Notes under the pieces: generated by a model
What the model saw: only the letters and a program-made list of their open reading frames with translations
The model's database searches: none
What the model was told of the DNA's origin: nothing
From: Desulfacinum hydrothermale DSM 13146
GTDB lineage: Bacteria > Desulfobacterota > Syntrophobacteria > Syntrophobacterales > DSM-9756
NCBI RefSeq assembly: GCF_900176285.1
Contig: NZ_FWXF01000015.1
Span: forward strand, 1 to 64,000
Direction of reading: 5' to 3'
Length of the DNA: 64,000 nt
Part shown: in pieces, positions 35,916 through 44,966 of the stretch
How the letters are laid out: each line of letters begins with the position of its first letter
How positions within the stretch are numbered: position 1 is the stretch's first letter
Made by a program: the position numbers and the translations under genes

Positions 35916-37370
35916 ATGGCTCGGGAAATCCATATCCAACCCATCACGCGCATCGAAGGACACGCCTCGATCCAAATCCAGTTGGACGATGCGGGCGAAG
36001 TCCGCGATGCCCGCGTGAACATCATGTCCCTGCGGGGCTTTGAAAAGTTCGTCGAGGGCAAGCCCGCCGAAGAGGTCCCGCGCATTGTGAGCCGCATCTG
36101 CGGCATTTGCCCCTGGATGCACCACCTGGCATCCAACAAGGCGGTGGACCGCTGCTTCGGTGTCACACCGCCTCCAGCCGGCCAAATGCTCCGGGAACTC
36201 ATGCAGACCATCGCCCATGCGGAAGACAAGCTGCTGCACTTTTTCTTTCTGGCCGCCGCCGACTTTGTGATCGGCCCCGACGCGGACTATGCGGTGCGCA
36301 ACGTGATCGGCATCGCCAAGGCCAACCCGGAATTGGCCCAGAAAGTGGTGCAGATGCGCTACAAGGCCAAGATGATCCTGGAAAAGTTCGCCGGAAAGGC
36401 CATCCACCCCGTGGCGGGCGTGGTGGGCGGTTTCGCCAAGCCCATGACGGAGGCGGATCGCCAGGACATCCTGGCCCAGATGCGCGAGCTGCTGGACTTC
36501 GCGCTCTTCACCCTGGAGTTTGCCAAGGAGAAGGTCTTTCCGCCCTACCTGGACGCCATTCAGACCCTGGGAGTCATCCGCACGGGCTTCATGGGCACGG
36601 TGGACGACGACGGCGCCTTGAACCTCTACGACGGCAAGATCCGCCTCATGAAGCCCGACGGATCCTGCACGGACTTCGACGCCCAGGACTACAAGGACTA
36701 CCTGAGCGAGCACGTGGAATCCCATTCCTACGCCAAGATGCCTTACGCCAAGGCATGGAACGAGGGATTCAGCCTGGATCTGGACGACCCCAAAGGGATC
36801 TACCGGGTGAACACCCTGGCCCGGATCAACGTGGCGGACAAGATGGCCACACCACGGGCCCAGGCGGAACTGGAGGAGTTTCGGGAGCGTTTCGGCCGCC
36901 CTGCCCAGGCCACCCTACTCTACCATTGGGCCCGACTCATCGAGGAGGTCTACACCTGCGAACACGCCATCGAGCTGTTGGAAGACCCGGAAATCTGCAG
37001 CCCGCAGATACGCACCACTGCCGAACCCAAGGCGGGACGCGGCGTGGGCTGCGTGGAAGCGCCCCGGGGCACTCTCATCCACGACTATTCCACGGATGAC
37101 GAAGGTTGCATCACCCGGGCCAATCTGATCGTGGGCACCACCCACAACATCGGCCCCATAAACATGAGCGTCAAGCAGGCGGCCCAGTCCCTCATCCACG
37201 ACGGCAAGGTGGACGAAGGGATGCTCAACCGGATCGAGATGGCCGTGCGCGCCTACGACCCGTGAATTTCCTGTGCCACGCATCGCCTGGACGGCGATTA
37301 CGGCATGAACATCACCATCAGGGATGCCTCCAACCGAGTGGTGGCCCGTTGGCCCAGGACTTCGGCCTAG
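35916..37370 (+). CDS. mvhA: MvhA [NiFe] hydrogenase large subunit with selenocysteine at codon 450
   Basis: 484 residues if TGA at 37263-37265 is Sec. N-terminal nickel-site motif RICGICPWMHH (C62, C65). The C-terminal motif DPUISCATH has Sec in place of the first Cys of DPCxxCxxH, as in [NiFeSe] hydrogenases. A 28-residue tail (RLDGDYGMNITIRDASNRVV onward) to TAG would be cut after His456 by the maturation protease. Group 3c type, cytoplasmic. AAAGGAGG precedes ATG. The stop lies inside the CTAG target of the adjoining MITE. Confidence 0.92.
37282..37298 (+). promoter_or_regulatory. SECIS hairpin of mvhA
   Basis: ATCGCC and GGCGAT form a perfect 6-bp stem around TGGAC, starting 16 nt after the UGA. 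Loop shared with the mvhD hairpin. Confidence 0.75.
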
Positions 37371-37469
37371 GGGCTTGCCCGAAAATGCCGATTTTAGAAC
37401 TTTTGGGTATGCTAAGTGTTCGAAATTGCGTTGGCCCCAATGGATGGTTTGGCGTTCTCAGAGAGCCTC
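37371..37469. mobile_element. 99-bp MITE, second copy, inverted
   Basis: Same length and core as 3039-3137 in reverse orientation, flanked by CTAG at 37367-37370 and 37470-37473. The left CTAG supplies the TAG stop of mvhA; because the target was CTAG, the stop existed before insertion too. Confidence 0.85.
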
Positions 37470-37473
37470 CTAG

Positions 37474-37789
37474 GGGCATGATGGCTGTCTAGAAGTTCCC
37501 CTCCCCGGGTGGGTTAGGGGAAGGGGTCGGATGGTAGGAAGGGGCCATCTTTTGCCCTTGCTGAGCAGGGGGGATGGAGATGACCTGAGATTGGATCACC
37601 CCCTCCTAACCTGCCCCATCGAGGGGGAGGGATTTGTGGGACTTGTGGGCTGGAACCTGGCTCCACCCGCCGGACCGGGAGCCAAAGGAGGGGCCAAGCC
37701 CCGCCGCCACCCACAATGCAGAAGACAAAAAAGGGCGGCCTTTTGAGCCGCCCTTTGAGCGTTTTCTTTTCCCAACGATTCTGAGCCCC
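37474..37789. other. Intergenic region between convergent mvhA and glpK
   Basis: No gene. It holds GC-rich low-complexity sequence and, at its right end, a strong hairpin terminator (37730-37756). Confidence 0.6.
37730..37756 (-). terminator. Rho-independent terminator of glpK
   Basis: AAAGGGCGGC and GCCGCCCTTT form a perfect stem. Read on the minus strand it is followed by a T-rich run. It ends the glpK transcript and may also stop read-through from the hydrogenase operon. Confidence 0.85.
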
Positions 37790-39301
37790 TCAGTCCACCC
37801 AGTCGAAGGTGCGTTCCACGGCCTTCTTCCAGTACCGGTACCCCTCTTCCCGCCGAGCGGCATCGATGGCGGGTTCCCACGTCTTGTCCTGGGCCCAGTT
37901 TCGCGTGAGTTCCTGGAAGCCGGACCAGTAGCCCACCGCCAGCCCGGCCGCGTAGGCGGCGCCCAGCGCTGTGGTTTCCGTCACCTTGGGGCGCACCACG
38001 GGAACCCCCAGCACATCCGCTTGGATCTGCATCAGCAGGTCGTTGACCACCATGCCTCCGTCCACCTTGAGAGTGGTCAGGGCCACGCCGGAATCGGCGT
38101 TCATGGCTTCCACGATGTCCCGCGTCTGGTAGGCCGTGGCTTCCAGCGCGGCCCGGGCCAGGTGCCCTTTGTTGGCGAACCGGGTGAGCCCCACCATGAC
38201 GCCTCGGGCATCCGCTCTCCAGTAGGGAGCAAACAGGCCTGAAAAAGCGGGAACGATGTAGACCCCGCCGTTGTCTTCCACACTCCGGGCCAGCTCCTCC
38301 ACCTCCGCCGCCGTCCTGATCAGACCCAGGTTGTCCCGCAGCCACTGCACCAGGGCCCCTCCGATGGCGATGGATCCTTCCAGGCAGTAGACCGGCTTCT
38401 GACCCCGCATCTGATAGCCCAAGGTGGTGAGCAACCCCCGTTGGGACACCACCGGCTTGGTGCCCGTGTTCAGCAACAGAAAACAGCCCGTGCCGTAGGT
38501 GTTTTTCGCCTCTCCCGGCTGGAAGCAGGTCTGTCCCACCAGGGCCGCCTGCTGGTCACCCAGGGCACCGCACACGGGCACCGTGGCCTGAAAGATGCCC
38601 GTTCGCAACGTGTGCCCCCAGGTGTTGGGATCGATGGACGGCACAATGCGCGGAAGCATCCCGGCGGGAATCTCCAGGGCTTCCAGGATCTCCGGATCCC
38701 AATCCAGGGTCTCCAGGTTCATGAGCAGGGTGCGTCTGGCATTGGTCACGTCGGTCACGTGGGTGCCGCCCTGAGGGCCGCCTGTGAGCCACCAGATGGC
38801 CCAGCTTTCGATGGTTCCGAACAGAGCCGTGCCCTTGCGGGCCGCTTCCGCGGCCTCCGGCACGTGGTCCAAGATCCACCGGATCTTGGGACCGGAAAAG
38901 TAGGTGGCGATGGGAAGACCCGTCTTTTGCCGGAACCCATCCTGCCCGTAGGTCTTTTCCAGGTTCCGGCAGATGTCCGCCGTCCGGGTGCATTGCCACA
39001 CGATGGCGTTGTGGAAGGGCCGACCGTTGGTCTTGTCCCAGACCACCGTGGTTTCCCGCTGATTGGTGATGCCCAGGGCCACCAGATCCGATCCCTGGAG
39101 CCCGGTCTTGTTCAGCGCCCCCTGGATCACCGCTTGGGTGTTTTCCCAGATTTCCAGGGGATCGTGTTCCACCCAGCCGGGATTTGGAAAGATCTGGCGG
39201 TGTTCCTTTTGGTCCAGGCCCACGATGCGCCCTTCCCGATCGAAGATGATGAAGCGGTTACTGGTCGTTCCCAGGTCCAACGCCCCGATGTAAGCCCCCA
39301 T
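37790..39301 (-). CDS. glpK: Glycerol kinase
   Basis: 503 residues, the usual length. [19 protein letters not shown] is the phosphate-1 motif; [22 protein letters not shown] and the C-terminal [19 protein letters not shown] are FGGY-kinase signatures. Phosphorylates glycerol in the cytoplasm to glycerol 3-phosphate, feeding GlpAB. Minus strand downstream of glpAB, with a 396-bp gap. Confidence 0.96.
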   Translation of the reverse strand: MGAYIGALDLGTTSNRFIIFDREGRIVGLDQKEHRQIFPNPGWVEHDPLEIWENTQAVIQGALNKTGLQGSDLVALGITNQRETTVVWDKTNGRPFHNAIVWQCTRTADICRNLEKTYGQDGFRQKTGLPIATYFSGPKIRWILDHVPEAAEAARKGTALFGTIESWAIWWLTGGPQGGTHVTDVTNARRTLLMNLETLDWDPEILEALEIPAGMLPRIVPSIDPNTWGHTLRTGIFQATVPVCGALGDQQAALVGQTCFQPGEAKNTYGTGCFLLLNTGTKPVVSQRGLLTTLGYQMRGQKPVYCLEGSIAIGGALVQWLRDNLGLIRTAAEVEELARSVEDNGGVYIVPAFSGLFAPYWRADARGVMVGLTRFANKGHLARAALEATAYQTRDIVEAMNADSGVALTTLKVDGGMVVNDLLMQIQADVLGVPVVRPKVTETTALGAAYAAGLAVGYWSGFQELTRNWAQDKTWEPAIDAARREEGYRYWKKAVERTFDWVD

Positions 39302-39697
39302 CGGACACCTCCGTCTTGCGTTAACGATCAGAAAGGATGGTTCCCATCTTTTACAGAATTCGCTTCCGCTCGGAAAGGGACAATTCCGCCCCCTGGAGCG
39401 CCGTCGTCCGGCTGCAGATTGCAGCCCAGTCCGGGGATGGGCGTTTGCCGATGGTCATGGATTGTCGTTTCCACGACCGTGACTCGCTGTTGTCCCCCTA
39501 GAGTTGCCCCCAAAGCCGGGCGGCTTTCTCCATCCACGGGGCGCCGCCCCAACGGACCTGCCCAAAACCCGCCCCGGCGTGGCCCATGGGATGCCCGGAA
39601 AGAATATGGGTTCCGACAGTACATTGGCCAGGGGCTGAAACCCCACGGGCTGCCAAGGCGATGGAAATTTCCGGCCTTTTGAGCCGGAAGGTCCTTT
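39302..39697. other. Intergenic region between glpB and glpK with hairpin
   Basis: No gene is supported. TTCCGGC (39668-39674) pairs with GCCGGAA (39682-39688) just after glpB and could attenuate glpBA transcription, although it lacks a T-run. No glpC is present here. Confidence 0.45.
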
Positions 39698-40993
39698 TCA
39701 GGCAGGCTCCTGGCCCAGAAGGTCCGCCAGAGAGGCCACGGCGGCCCAGGCGGTGGTCACCGCCAGGCCCGCCCCGCACTTTTCCCGCATCCAGTCGTGA
39801 TGGGCCAACACGGACCCGGCGGCCGTCAAAGTGGCAAAAGCCGGCCGTCCCGAAGGATCCAAAGGGCGAAAGTGTTCGTCCACGGCCAAGCCGCTTCGGT
39901 TCACCGGATGGCCTTGCGGGTCGAAGAAGTCCTTTCGGTGCCATTGGCTTCGAGATTCCGGTTGCACCACGGGAAGGTCGAAGACCGTCTCCCGCACGCC
40001 CGTGCGTTCCGCCAGGAGGCCCCGTCCGAAAAAGCGGCCGGTGGCCAGCACAGCCCCCCGGCATTGAATCTGGAAGGTGGGTCGTTGGGAGCCGCAATCA
40101 AAGAGGAATCCCCCCTGGTTCAAGGGGGTGTGGCCCAGCACCTTGTGCTGGAGCCGACAATCCACGCCCTCCTGGGGAAGGGCTTCTTCGAAGAGGTTTT
40201 TCAGGCGAAGGCCGGGAAGGGACGGCGGCATGGTGGGGATTTCGAAAAGGGGGAGTCCCAGGGCCGTCTCCAGTCTTCGAAACACTCGACCCCCATCGTG
40301 GATCCCGCACACGGCGGGAAGCCCCACCGCCCGGGCATCTCCCAGATGGGGACGGATGCGTTCCGCCAGACGTTCACAGCCGCCTTCCGCCGCCAGATCC
40401 CCGGCGACCTGCTCAGGAAAGATCTCCCGGCCCGGTTCCGGAAAAGCCACTGTGCACGAACGCACCCCGGGCCACGTTCGTTGCAGACTCGATACGGCCT
40501 GGCGGGCACTGAACCCCTTGAGTCCCTCCAGGCCCACCAGGAGACACGGCCACTTTTCCTCGTAGGCCGTCACGGCATTCTTCATGGTCCAGGGCACGGC
40601 ATAGGTGGGTTTCAAGGTGCCCGCAGCCGTCACCACCCAAAGGTTTCGGTTCTTTTCCTGGTGGTAGGCCAGGCCGTGGGCGCCCAAAAAGTCCAGAAAG
40701 ACGTCCAGGGCCTCTTCCATGTCCCTTCTGGCCAGGCGCGCATAGGGATGGTTCGGAAGATCGCGGGCAAGGGCATCCAGGCCCGTCCACGGATCGTCCC
40801 AGACCTGTCCTTCCGACACCGGATGCACACCCAGAAGATCCACGAAACCACTGGAAAAGATGAGGGGTCCCGTGGTGCCCACCACCGCCACCCGAAGACC
40901 GCGGCGGGCCGCGAAAAGCGCGGCGGCAAGGCCCGCCATGCCTGCTCCGATCACCGCCACATCCACCGTCGTGCGATCCAACTGCCCACTCAT
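39698..40993 (-). CDS. glpB: Anaerobic glycerol-3-phosphate dehydrogenase subunit B
   Basis: 431 residues from an ATG preceded by CAGGAGG. VDVAVIGAGMAGLAAALFAARRG is an FAD-binding motif; GTLKPTYAVPWTM, RGAVLATGRFFGRGLLAERTG and AGSVLAHHDWMREKCGAGLA are GlpB signatures. Carries electrons from GlpA to a membrane partner. Its start overlaps the glpA stop by ATGA. Confidence 0.9.
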   Translation of the reverse strand: MSGQLDRTTVDVAVIGAGMAGLAAALFAARRGLRVAVVGTTGPLIFSSGFVDLLGVHPVSEGQVWDDPWTGLDALARDLPNHPYARLARRDMEEALDVFLDFLGAHGLAYHQEKNRNLWVVTAAGTLKPTYAVPWTMKNAVTAYEEKWPCLLVGLEGLKGFSARQAVSSLQRTWPGVRSCTVAFPEPGREIFPEQVAGDLAAEGGCERLAERIRPHLGDARAVGLPAVCGIHDGGRVFRRLETALGLPLFEIPTMPPSLPGLRLKNLFEEALPQEGVDCRLQHKVLGHTPLNQGGFLFDCGSQRPTFQIQCRGAVLATGRFFGRGLLAERTGVRETVFDLPVVQPESRSQWHRKDFFDPQGHPVNRSGLAVDEHFRPLDPSGRPAFATLTAAGSVLAHHDWMREKCGAGLAVTTAWAAVASLADLLGQEPA

Positions 40994-42570
40994 GCCCCCG
41001 CCTCCTGGACGTCCCGCCCCCGTGTTTCCAGATCCAGACTGAACAAAGCGCAATAGAGCGCCTCCTGGAACTCGTATTGCACCATGGGCTGTCCCCAGAG
41101 CAGCGGCCGTTTGCCGCGCCATCTTTCCCGAAGGACCCCCACAAGGCTTGCCATGCCCTCCCGGCCCTGGTACACGCCGGCCTGGTACAGGTGGGCAGCG
41201 ATGCGCTGGCTGCAAAAATTTCCCTGGCAGGGCCCCTTGCCCACCCGACTGCGCATCCCCACCGCCTCCAGCGTGGGGGCTTCGCCCTCGCGGCGGATCT
41301 GGTCCACCAGCTCTTCCACGGTGGTGCGAGGCACCATCTCACATTCGCAAAGGATCCAATCGGAAGGATCGGACCGCTTCACCCATTGGCGCGGCGCCTT
41401 GCCGGGCTCGGTCCACCGTCCCCACTCGCTGGGCGGCAGGGGCTCCACGTGGGTTCGGCACGGCTCCCGGACCCCCAGCAGCTCGCACACCCGATCCGCC
41501 GTCTTTTCGGCCATGAGTCGGTAGGTGGTGAGCTTGCCGCCCGTGATGGTCAAAAAATTTCCCACGCCGCACGCCTGGTGATTGATCAGATGATATCCCC
41601 GGCTCACCGTGCGATCCCCCCGCCGGCTCCCTTCCGCCAGGAGCGGCCGCACACCGCAGTAGGCCCGAATGTAGCGGGCCGAAGCCAGCGACGGCATCAT
41701 GCGCGCACACTCATCGATGATGGTGTCGATTTCATGGATTTCCGGATAGATGGTGTCGGGCGACGCCACCCGAACGGAGGTGGTTCCCAAGATGGACACC
41801 GTGCCGCCGGGCACCACGATGTCCGCATCGGAAGCGGGCCGCAGCCGGTGGATCACTCGATCGCTCACCCGCTCCTGGCTGACCACCAGGCTGCCCTTGG
41901 AATAGACCATATCAAAACGGATGCCCGCCAAGGCCCCCACCTGGCCCGCCCAGGCCCCCGCCGCGTTGACCACCACCTGGGGTTCCAGAACCGTCTCCCG
42001 GCCGGTGCGGGTGTGGCGAACCCGTACCCGCACGATCCGCCCGTTGTCCCTTTCCAGGGATTCCAACCGGGTGTGGGTCATCAGCCGCGCCCCCAGGGCA
42101 CAGGCCTGGGCCATGTTGTCCAGCGTGAGCCCGAAGGGGTCCACGGCGGCGTCCTGGAGGGCATAGGCGGCGATCACCTGATCCGAAAGGGCCGGCTCCA
42201 TCTCCAGGGCCTGGGCCGTTTCCACGGGCTCCGCCGGCACATGGCAGCGTTGGCACAGAGTGGGAAAATCCGCGATGTAATTTTCGTCATCGCCCGCCAC
42301 CGCCACATACAGGCTTCCCGTATCCTCAATGCACTGGGGCGCCAGGCGCTTGAGCAGGGCGCTCTCTTGCGCACATTCCCCGGCCGCTTCCGGATCGTTT
42401 CCCACGTAGCGGCCGCCTCCGTGGAGGAGCCCGTGGTTCGCTCCCGACGCTCCCGCGGTGAGATCCTTCTTTTCCACCACCACGCAGGAAACCCCGCGCA
42501 GCGCCAGATCCCGGGCCAGACCCGCTCCCGTGACTCCCCCGCCCACGATGACCACCTGTGTTTCCACCAT
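40990..42570 (-). CDS. glpA: Anaerobic glycerol-3-phosphate dehydrogenase subunit A
   Basis: 526 residues: FAD motif VVIVGGGVTGAGLARDLALRG, GLLHGGGRYV, VVNAAGAWAGQVGALAG and FLTITGGKLTTYRLMAEK. The C-terminal BFD-type region (LCECEMVPRTTVEELVDQI, GKGPCQGNFC) binds an Fe-S cluster. Oxidises glycerol 3-phosphate to DHAP. No glpC membrane anchor accompanies it. Divergent from glpR, with an operator-like palindrome between them. Confidence 0.94.
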   Translation of the reverse strand: MVETQVVIVGGGVTGAGLARDLALRGVSCVVVEKKDLTAGASGANHGLLHGGGRYVGNDPEAAGECAQESALLKRLAPQCIEDTGSLYVAVAGDDENYIADFPTLCQRCHVPAEPVETAQALEMEPALSDQVIAAYALQDAAVDPFGLTLDNMAQACALGARLMTHTRLESLERDNGRIVRVRVRHTRTGRETVLEPQVVVNAAGAWAGQVGALAGIRFDMVYSKGSLVVSQERVSDRVIHRLRPASDADIVVPGGTVSILGTTSVRVASPDTIYPEIHEIDTIIDECARMMPSLASARYIRAYCGVRPLLAEGSRRGDRTVSRGYHLINHQACGVGNFLTITGGKLTTYRLMAEKTADRVCELLGVREPCRTHVEPLPPSEWGRWTEPGKAPRQWVKRSDPSDWILCECEMVPRTTVEELVDQIRREGEAPTLEAVGMRSRVGKGPCQGNFCSQRIAAHLYQAGVYQGREGMASLVGVLRERWRGKRPLLWGQPMVQYEFQEALYCALFSLDLETRGRDVQEAGA

Positions 42571-42757
42571 CCCCTTCTCCTTCTGCGCCCACCGCCGGCC
42601 CCCTTGGCTTTTCGCTTGAGAACCTTTTCCACGGGTGCTAGCATGGATGGCGCGGCGAATGGCTGGTCAAGGACCCCATTTCCATCCCTTTTTCGGTATC
42701 ACAACGGCCCGGGGATGTCATCTCCTATTTTCGCATTCCAACATATCGACACAATCG

Positions 42758-42773
42758 TGTTCGTTTGAGAACA
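42758..42773. promoter_or_regulatory. GlpR operator-like palindrome, glpA-glpR region
   Basis: TGTTCGTTTGAGAACA has TGTTC/GAACA arms and resembles the E. coli GlpR consensus (TGTTCGATAACGAACA). It lies between the divergent glpA and glpR genes. Confidence 0.6.
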
Positions 42774-42819
42774 GCAAACCGTCCCATTCCAATCCCAGAA
42801 AGAAAGGAAGGCGCCTCCC

Positions 42820-43647
42820 ATGAACTCGTCCCCCTCTTCTTCCCGTAGCGCACCTCGGGACGTGGCGGCCACCCGGGATCGCCATCAGCAGATCCTCCGG
42901 CTCATTCGCCAGCGGGGTTTCGTGACGGTGAACTTTTTGGCCCGGGAATTCGGCGTGACGCCGCAGACGGTGCGCCGGGACATCAACGCCTTGAGCCGGG
43001 AGGGGAAGCTCATCCGCTATCGGGGAGGGGCGGGAGCGGCTCCCAGTACGGAGAACGTGGCCTACAGCCGGCGAAAGATCCTGTGTCAGGAGGAAAAGCG
43101 GCGGATCGCCCGCATGGTGGCCCAGGCCATCCCGGACAATGCCTCCCTTTTCATCAACATTGGCACCACCGCGGAAGAGATCGCCAAGTTCCTGATCAAC
43201 CACCGGCGCCTGCGGGTCATCACCAACAATCTGCACGTGGCCTCCATCTTGAGCGCCAAAGAGGACTTCGAGGTGATCGTGGCGGGCGGCCTGGTACGCC
43301 ATCGCGACGGCGGCATCGTGGGCCCCATGACCATCGACTTCATCGAGCAGTTTCGAGTCGATTACGGCATCATCGGCATCAGCGGCATCGACATGGACGG
43401 CACCCTCCTGGACTTCGACTACCGGGAAGTGCGCGCCGCCCGGACCATCATCGACAATTCTCGCACCACCTTTCTGGCCGCCGACCACACCAAGTTCGGA
43501 CGAAACGCCATGGTGCGCCTGGGAAGCATCGCCGAAATCGACGCCTTCTTCACGGACCAGCCGCCTCCGGCACCGCTGCAAGACGTGCTGAAGACCACCC
43601 AGGTGGAGCTGCACGTGGCGCCCCCCGTCGCCGGCACGGTCCCTTGA
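42820..43647 (+). CDS. glpR: DeoR-family glycerol-3-phosphate repressor
   Basis: 275 residues: N-terminal HTH (HQQILRLIRQRGFVTVNFLAREF, VTPQTVRRDINALSREGKL) and a DeoR sensor domain (ASLFINIGTTAEEIAKFLI, GGLVRHRDGGIVGPMTIDFI). Binds DNA as a tetramer and releases it with glycerol 3-phosphate in E. coli. Lies between glpAB-K and the glp ABC genes and likely controls both. Confidence 0.88.
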   Translation: MNSSPSSSRSAPRDVAATRDRHQQILRLIRQRGFVTVNFLAREFGVTPQTVRRDINALSREGKLIRYRGGAGAAPSTENVAYSRRKILCQEEKRRIARMVAQAIPDNASLFINIGTTAEEIAKFLINHRRLRVITNNLHVASILSAKEDFEVIVAGGLVRHRDGGIVGPMTIDFIEQFRVDYGIIGISGIDMDGTLLDFDYREVRAARTIIDNSRTTFLAADHTKFGRNAMVRLGSIAEIDAFFTDQPPPAPLQDVLKTTQVELHVAPPVAGTVP

Positions 43648-43659
43648 ATCGTACCTGAG

Positions 43660-43673
43660 TTTCGCGAACGAAA
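43660..43673. promoter_or_regulatory. GlpR-type operator upstream of glpS
   Basis: TTTCGCGAACGAAA holds TTCG and CGAA arms like GlpR half-sites. It lies 13 bp after glpR and about 175 bp before glpS, so glpS may have its own controlled promoter. Confidence 0.4.
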
Positions 43674-43847
43674 GGCCAACGGGGGCCCATCCCTCCCGTT
43701 TGCGAATCGTTTTCCCGCGGGGTTATTTTCTCTTGCGAAAAAGACAAAAAGGTGATAGCGTGTCGGTGATTTCATCCGGCCGTACGAGCCGCCAGGCTCG
43801 TCCCCCTTCCCTTATTGAAGAAGAAGCCTAGACCGGGAGTGCACCTC

Positions 43848-44951
43848 ATGGGGTTGACCCTGGAGCATGTGGATCGAATCGTGGACGGGGAAACCCATCT
43901 TTGCGACGTCACCCTGGAGTTTCCTTCGGGATCGCGCAATATCCTGCTGGGACGGACCCTGGCGGGAAAGACCACCCTGCTTCGCATCATGGCGGGTCTG
44001 GACCGGCCCACCCGTGGGCGCGTGCTGGTGGACGGAAAGGACGTGACCGGCGTTTCCGTTCGGAAGCGAAACGTGGCCATGGTTTATCAGCAATTCATCA
44101 ACTATCCTTCTTTTACCGTGTACGACAACATCGCCTCCCCGCTGCGCCTTCAGGGGGTGCCGCGGGAGGAGATCGACCGCAGGGTTCGGGAGGTGGCCGA
44201 GATGCTTCGGCTCACCCCGCTTTTGGACCGGCTCCCCGCTCAGCTGTCCGGAGGCCAGCAGCAGCGAACGGCCATTGCGCGGGCCCTGGTCAAGGATGCG
44301 GACCTTCTGTTGCTGGATGAACCCCTGGTGAACCTGGACTATAAGCTGCGCGAGGAACTGCGCGAGGAACTGACGGCCATCTTCGAGCGGGGCCGTTCCA
44401 TTGTGGTTTATACCACCACGGAGCCCACGGAAGCCCTCATGTTGGGCGGCAACGTGGTAATTCTGGACGAGGGACGCGTCCTTCAAACGGGCCCCACGGA
44501 CCAGGTGTACCACCGTCCCACCACCATGCGCGCGGCGGAAGTCTACAGTGACCCCCCCATCAACTACCTGGATTTGGTGGTGGAAGGCTCCCAGGCCCGC
44601 ATCGGGGAGCAGGTCACCTTTGCCTTGTGCGCCCATCTGGAGGGGCTGGCACCCGGCCGCTACCACGCGGGACTGCGGGCCAATCGCTTTTTTCTCAAGA
44701 GGCGAACCGATCGGGACGTGGCCTTGGAATCTCAAGTGGAGCTTTCCGAGATCAACGGATCGGAGACCTTCATCCATGTGAACCATCAGGGTTTTCCGCT
44801 GGTGGTTCATGAGACGGGAATCCGCACGTACAAGATGGGCTCCACGGTGACGGTCCATGCCGATCCGGCCCAATTTTTCGTCTTCAACCAAGAAGGAAGT
44901 CTGGTGGCCGCCCCGGAGGTCGATCCCGGACGGACGCCGGCACGGCGATAG
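43848..44951 (+). CDS. glpS: Glycerol ABC transporter ATP-binding protein GlpS
   Basis: About 367 residues from an ATG eight bases after GGAG. The Walker A is LGRTLAGKTTLLR, the variant (LAGKT) typical of GlpS; signature SGGQQQRTAIARAL; Walker B LLLLDEPLVNLD. A regulatory TOBE-like domain follows. First gene of glpSTPQUV, the glycerol importer known from Rhizobium leguminosarum. Confidence 0.88.
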   Translation: MGLTLEHVDRIVDGETHLCDVTLEFPSGSRNILLGRTLAGKTTLLRIMAGLDRPTRGRVLVDGKDVTGVSVRKRNVAMVYQQFINYPSFTVYDNIASPLRLQGVPREEIDRRVREVAEMLRLTPLLDRLPAQLSGGQQQRTAIARALVKDADLLLLDEPLVNLDYKLREELREELTAIFERGRSIVVYTTTEPTEALMLGGNVVILDEGRVLQTGPTDQVYHRPTTMRAAEVYSDPPINYLDLVVEGSQARIGEQVTFALCAHLEGLAPGRYHAGLRANRFFLKRRTDRDVALESQVELSEINGSETFIHVNHQGFPLVVHETGIRTYKMGSTVTVHADPAQFFVFNQEGSLVAAPEVDPGRTPARR

Positions 44952-44966
44952 GCGGAGGAATCGGCC

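Noticed and set aside
33741-36725. Long minus-strand open frame opposite the mvh genes
   Set aside because: It runs antisense to the hydrogenase subunits, whose motifs are unmistakable. It is a by-product of codon bias.
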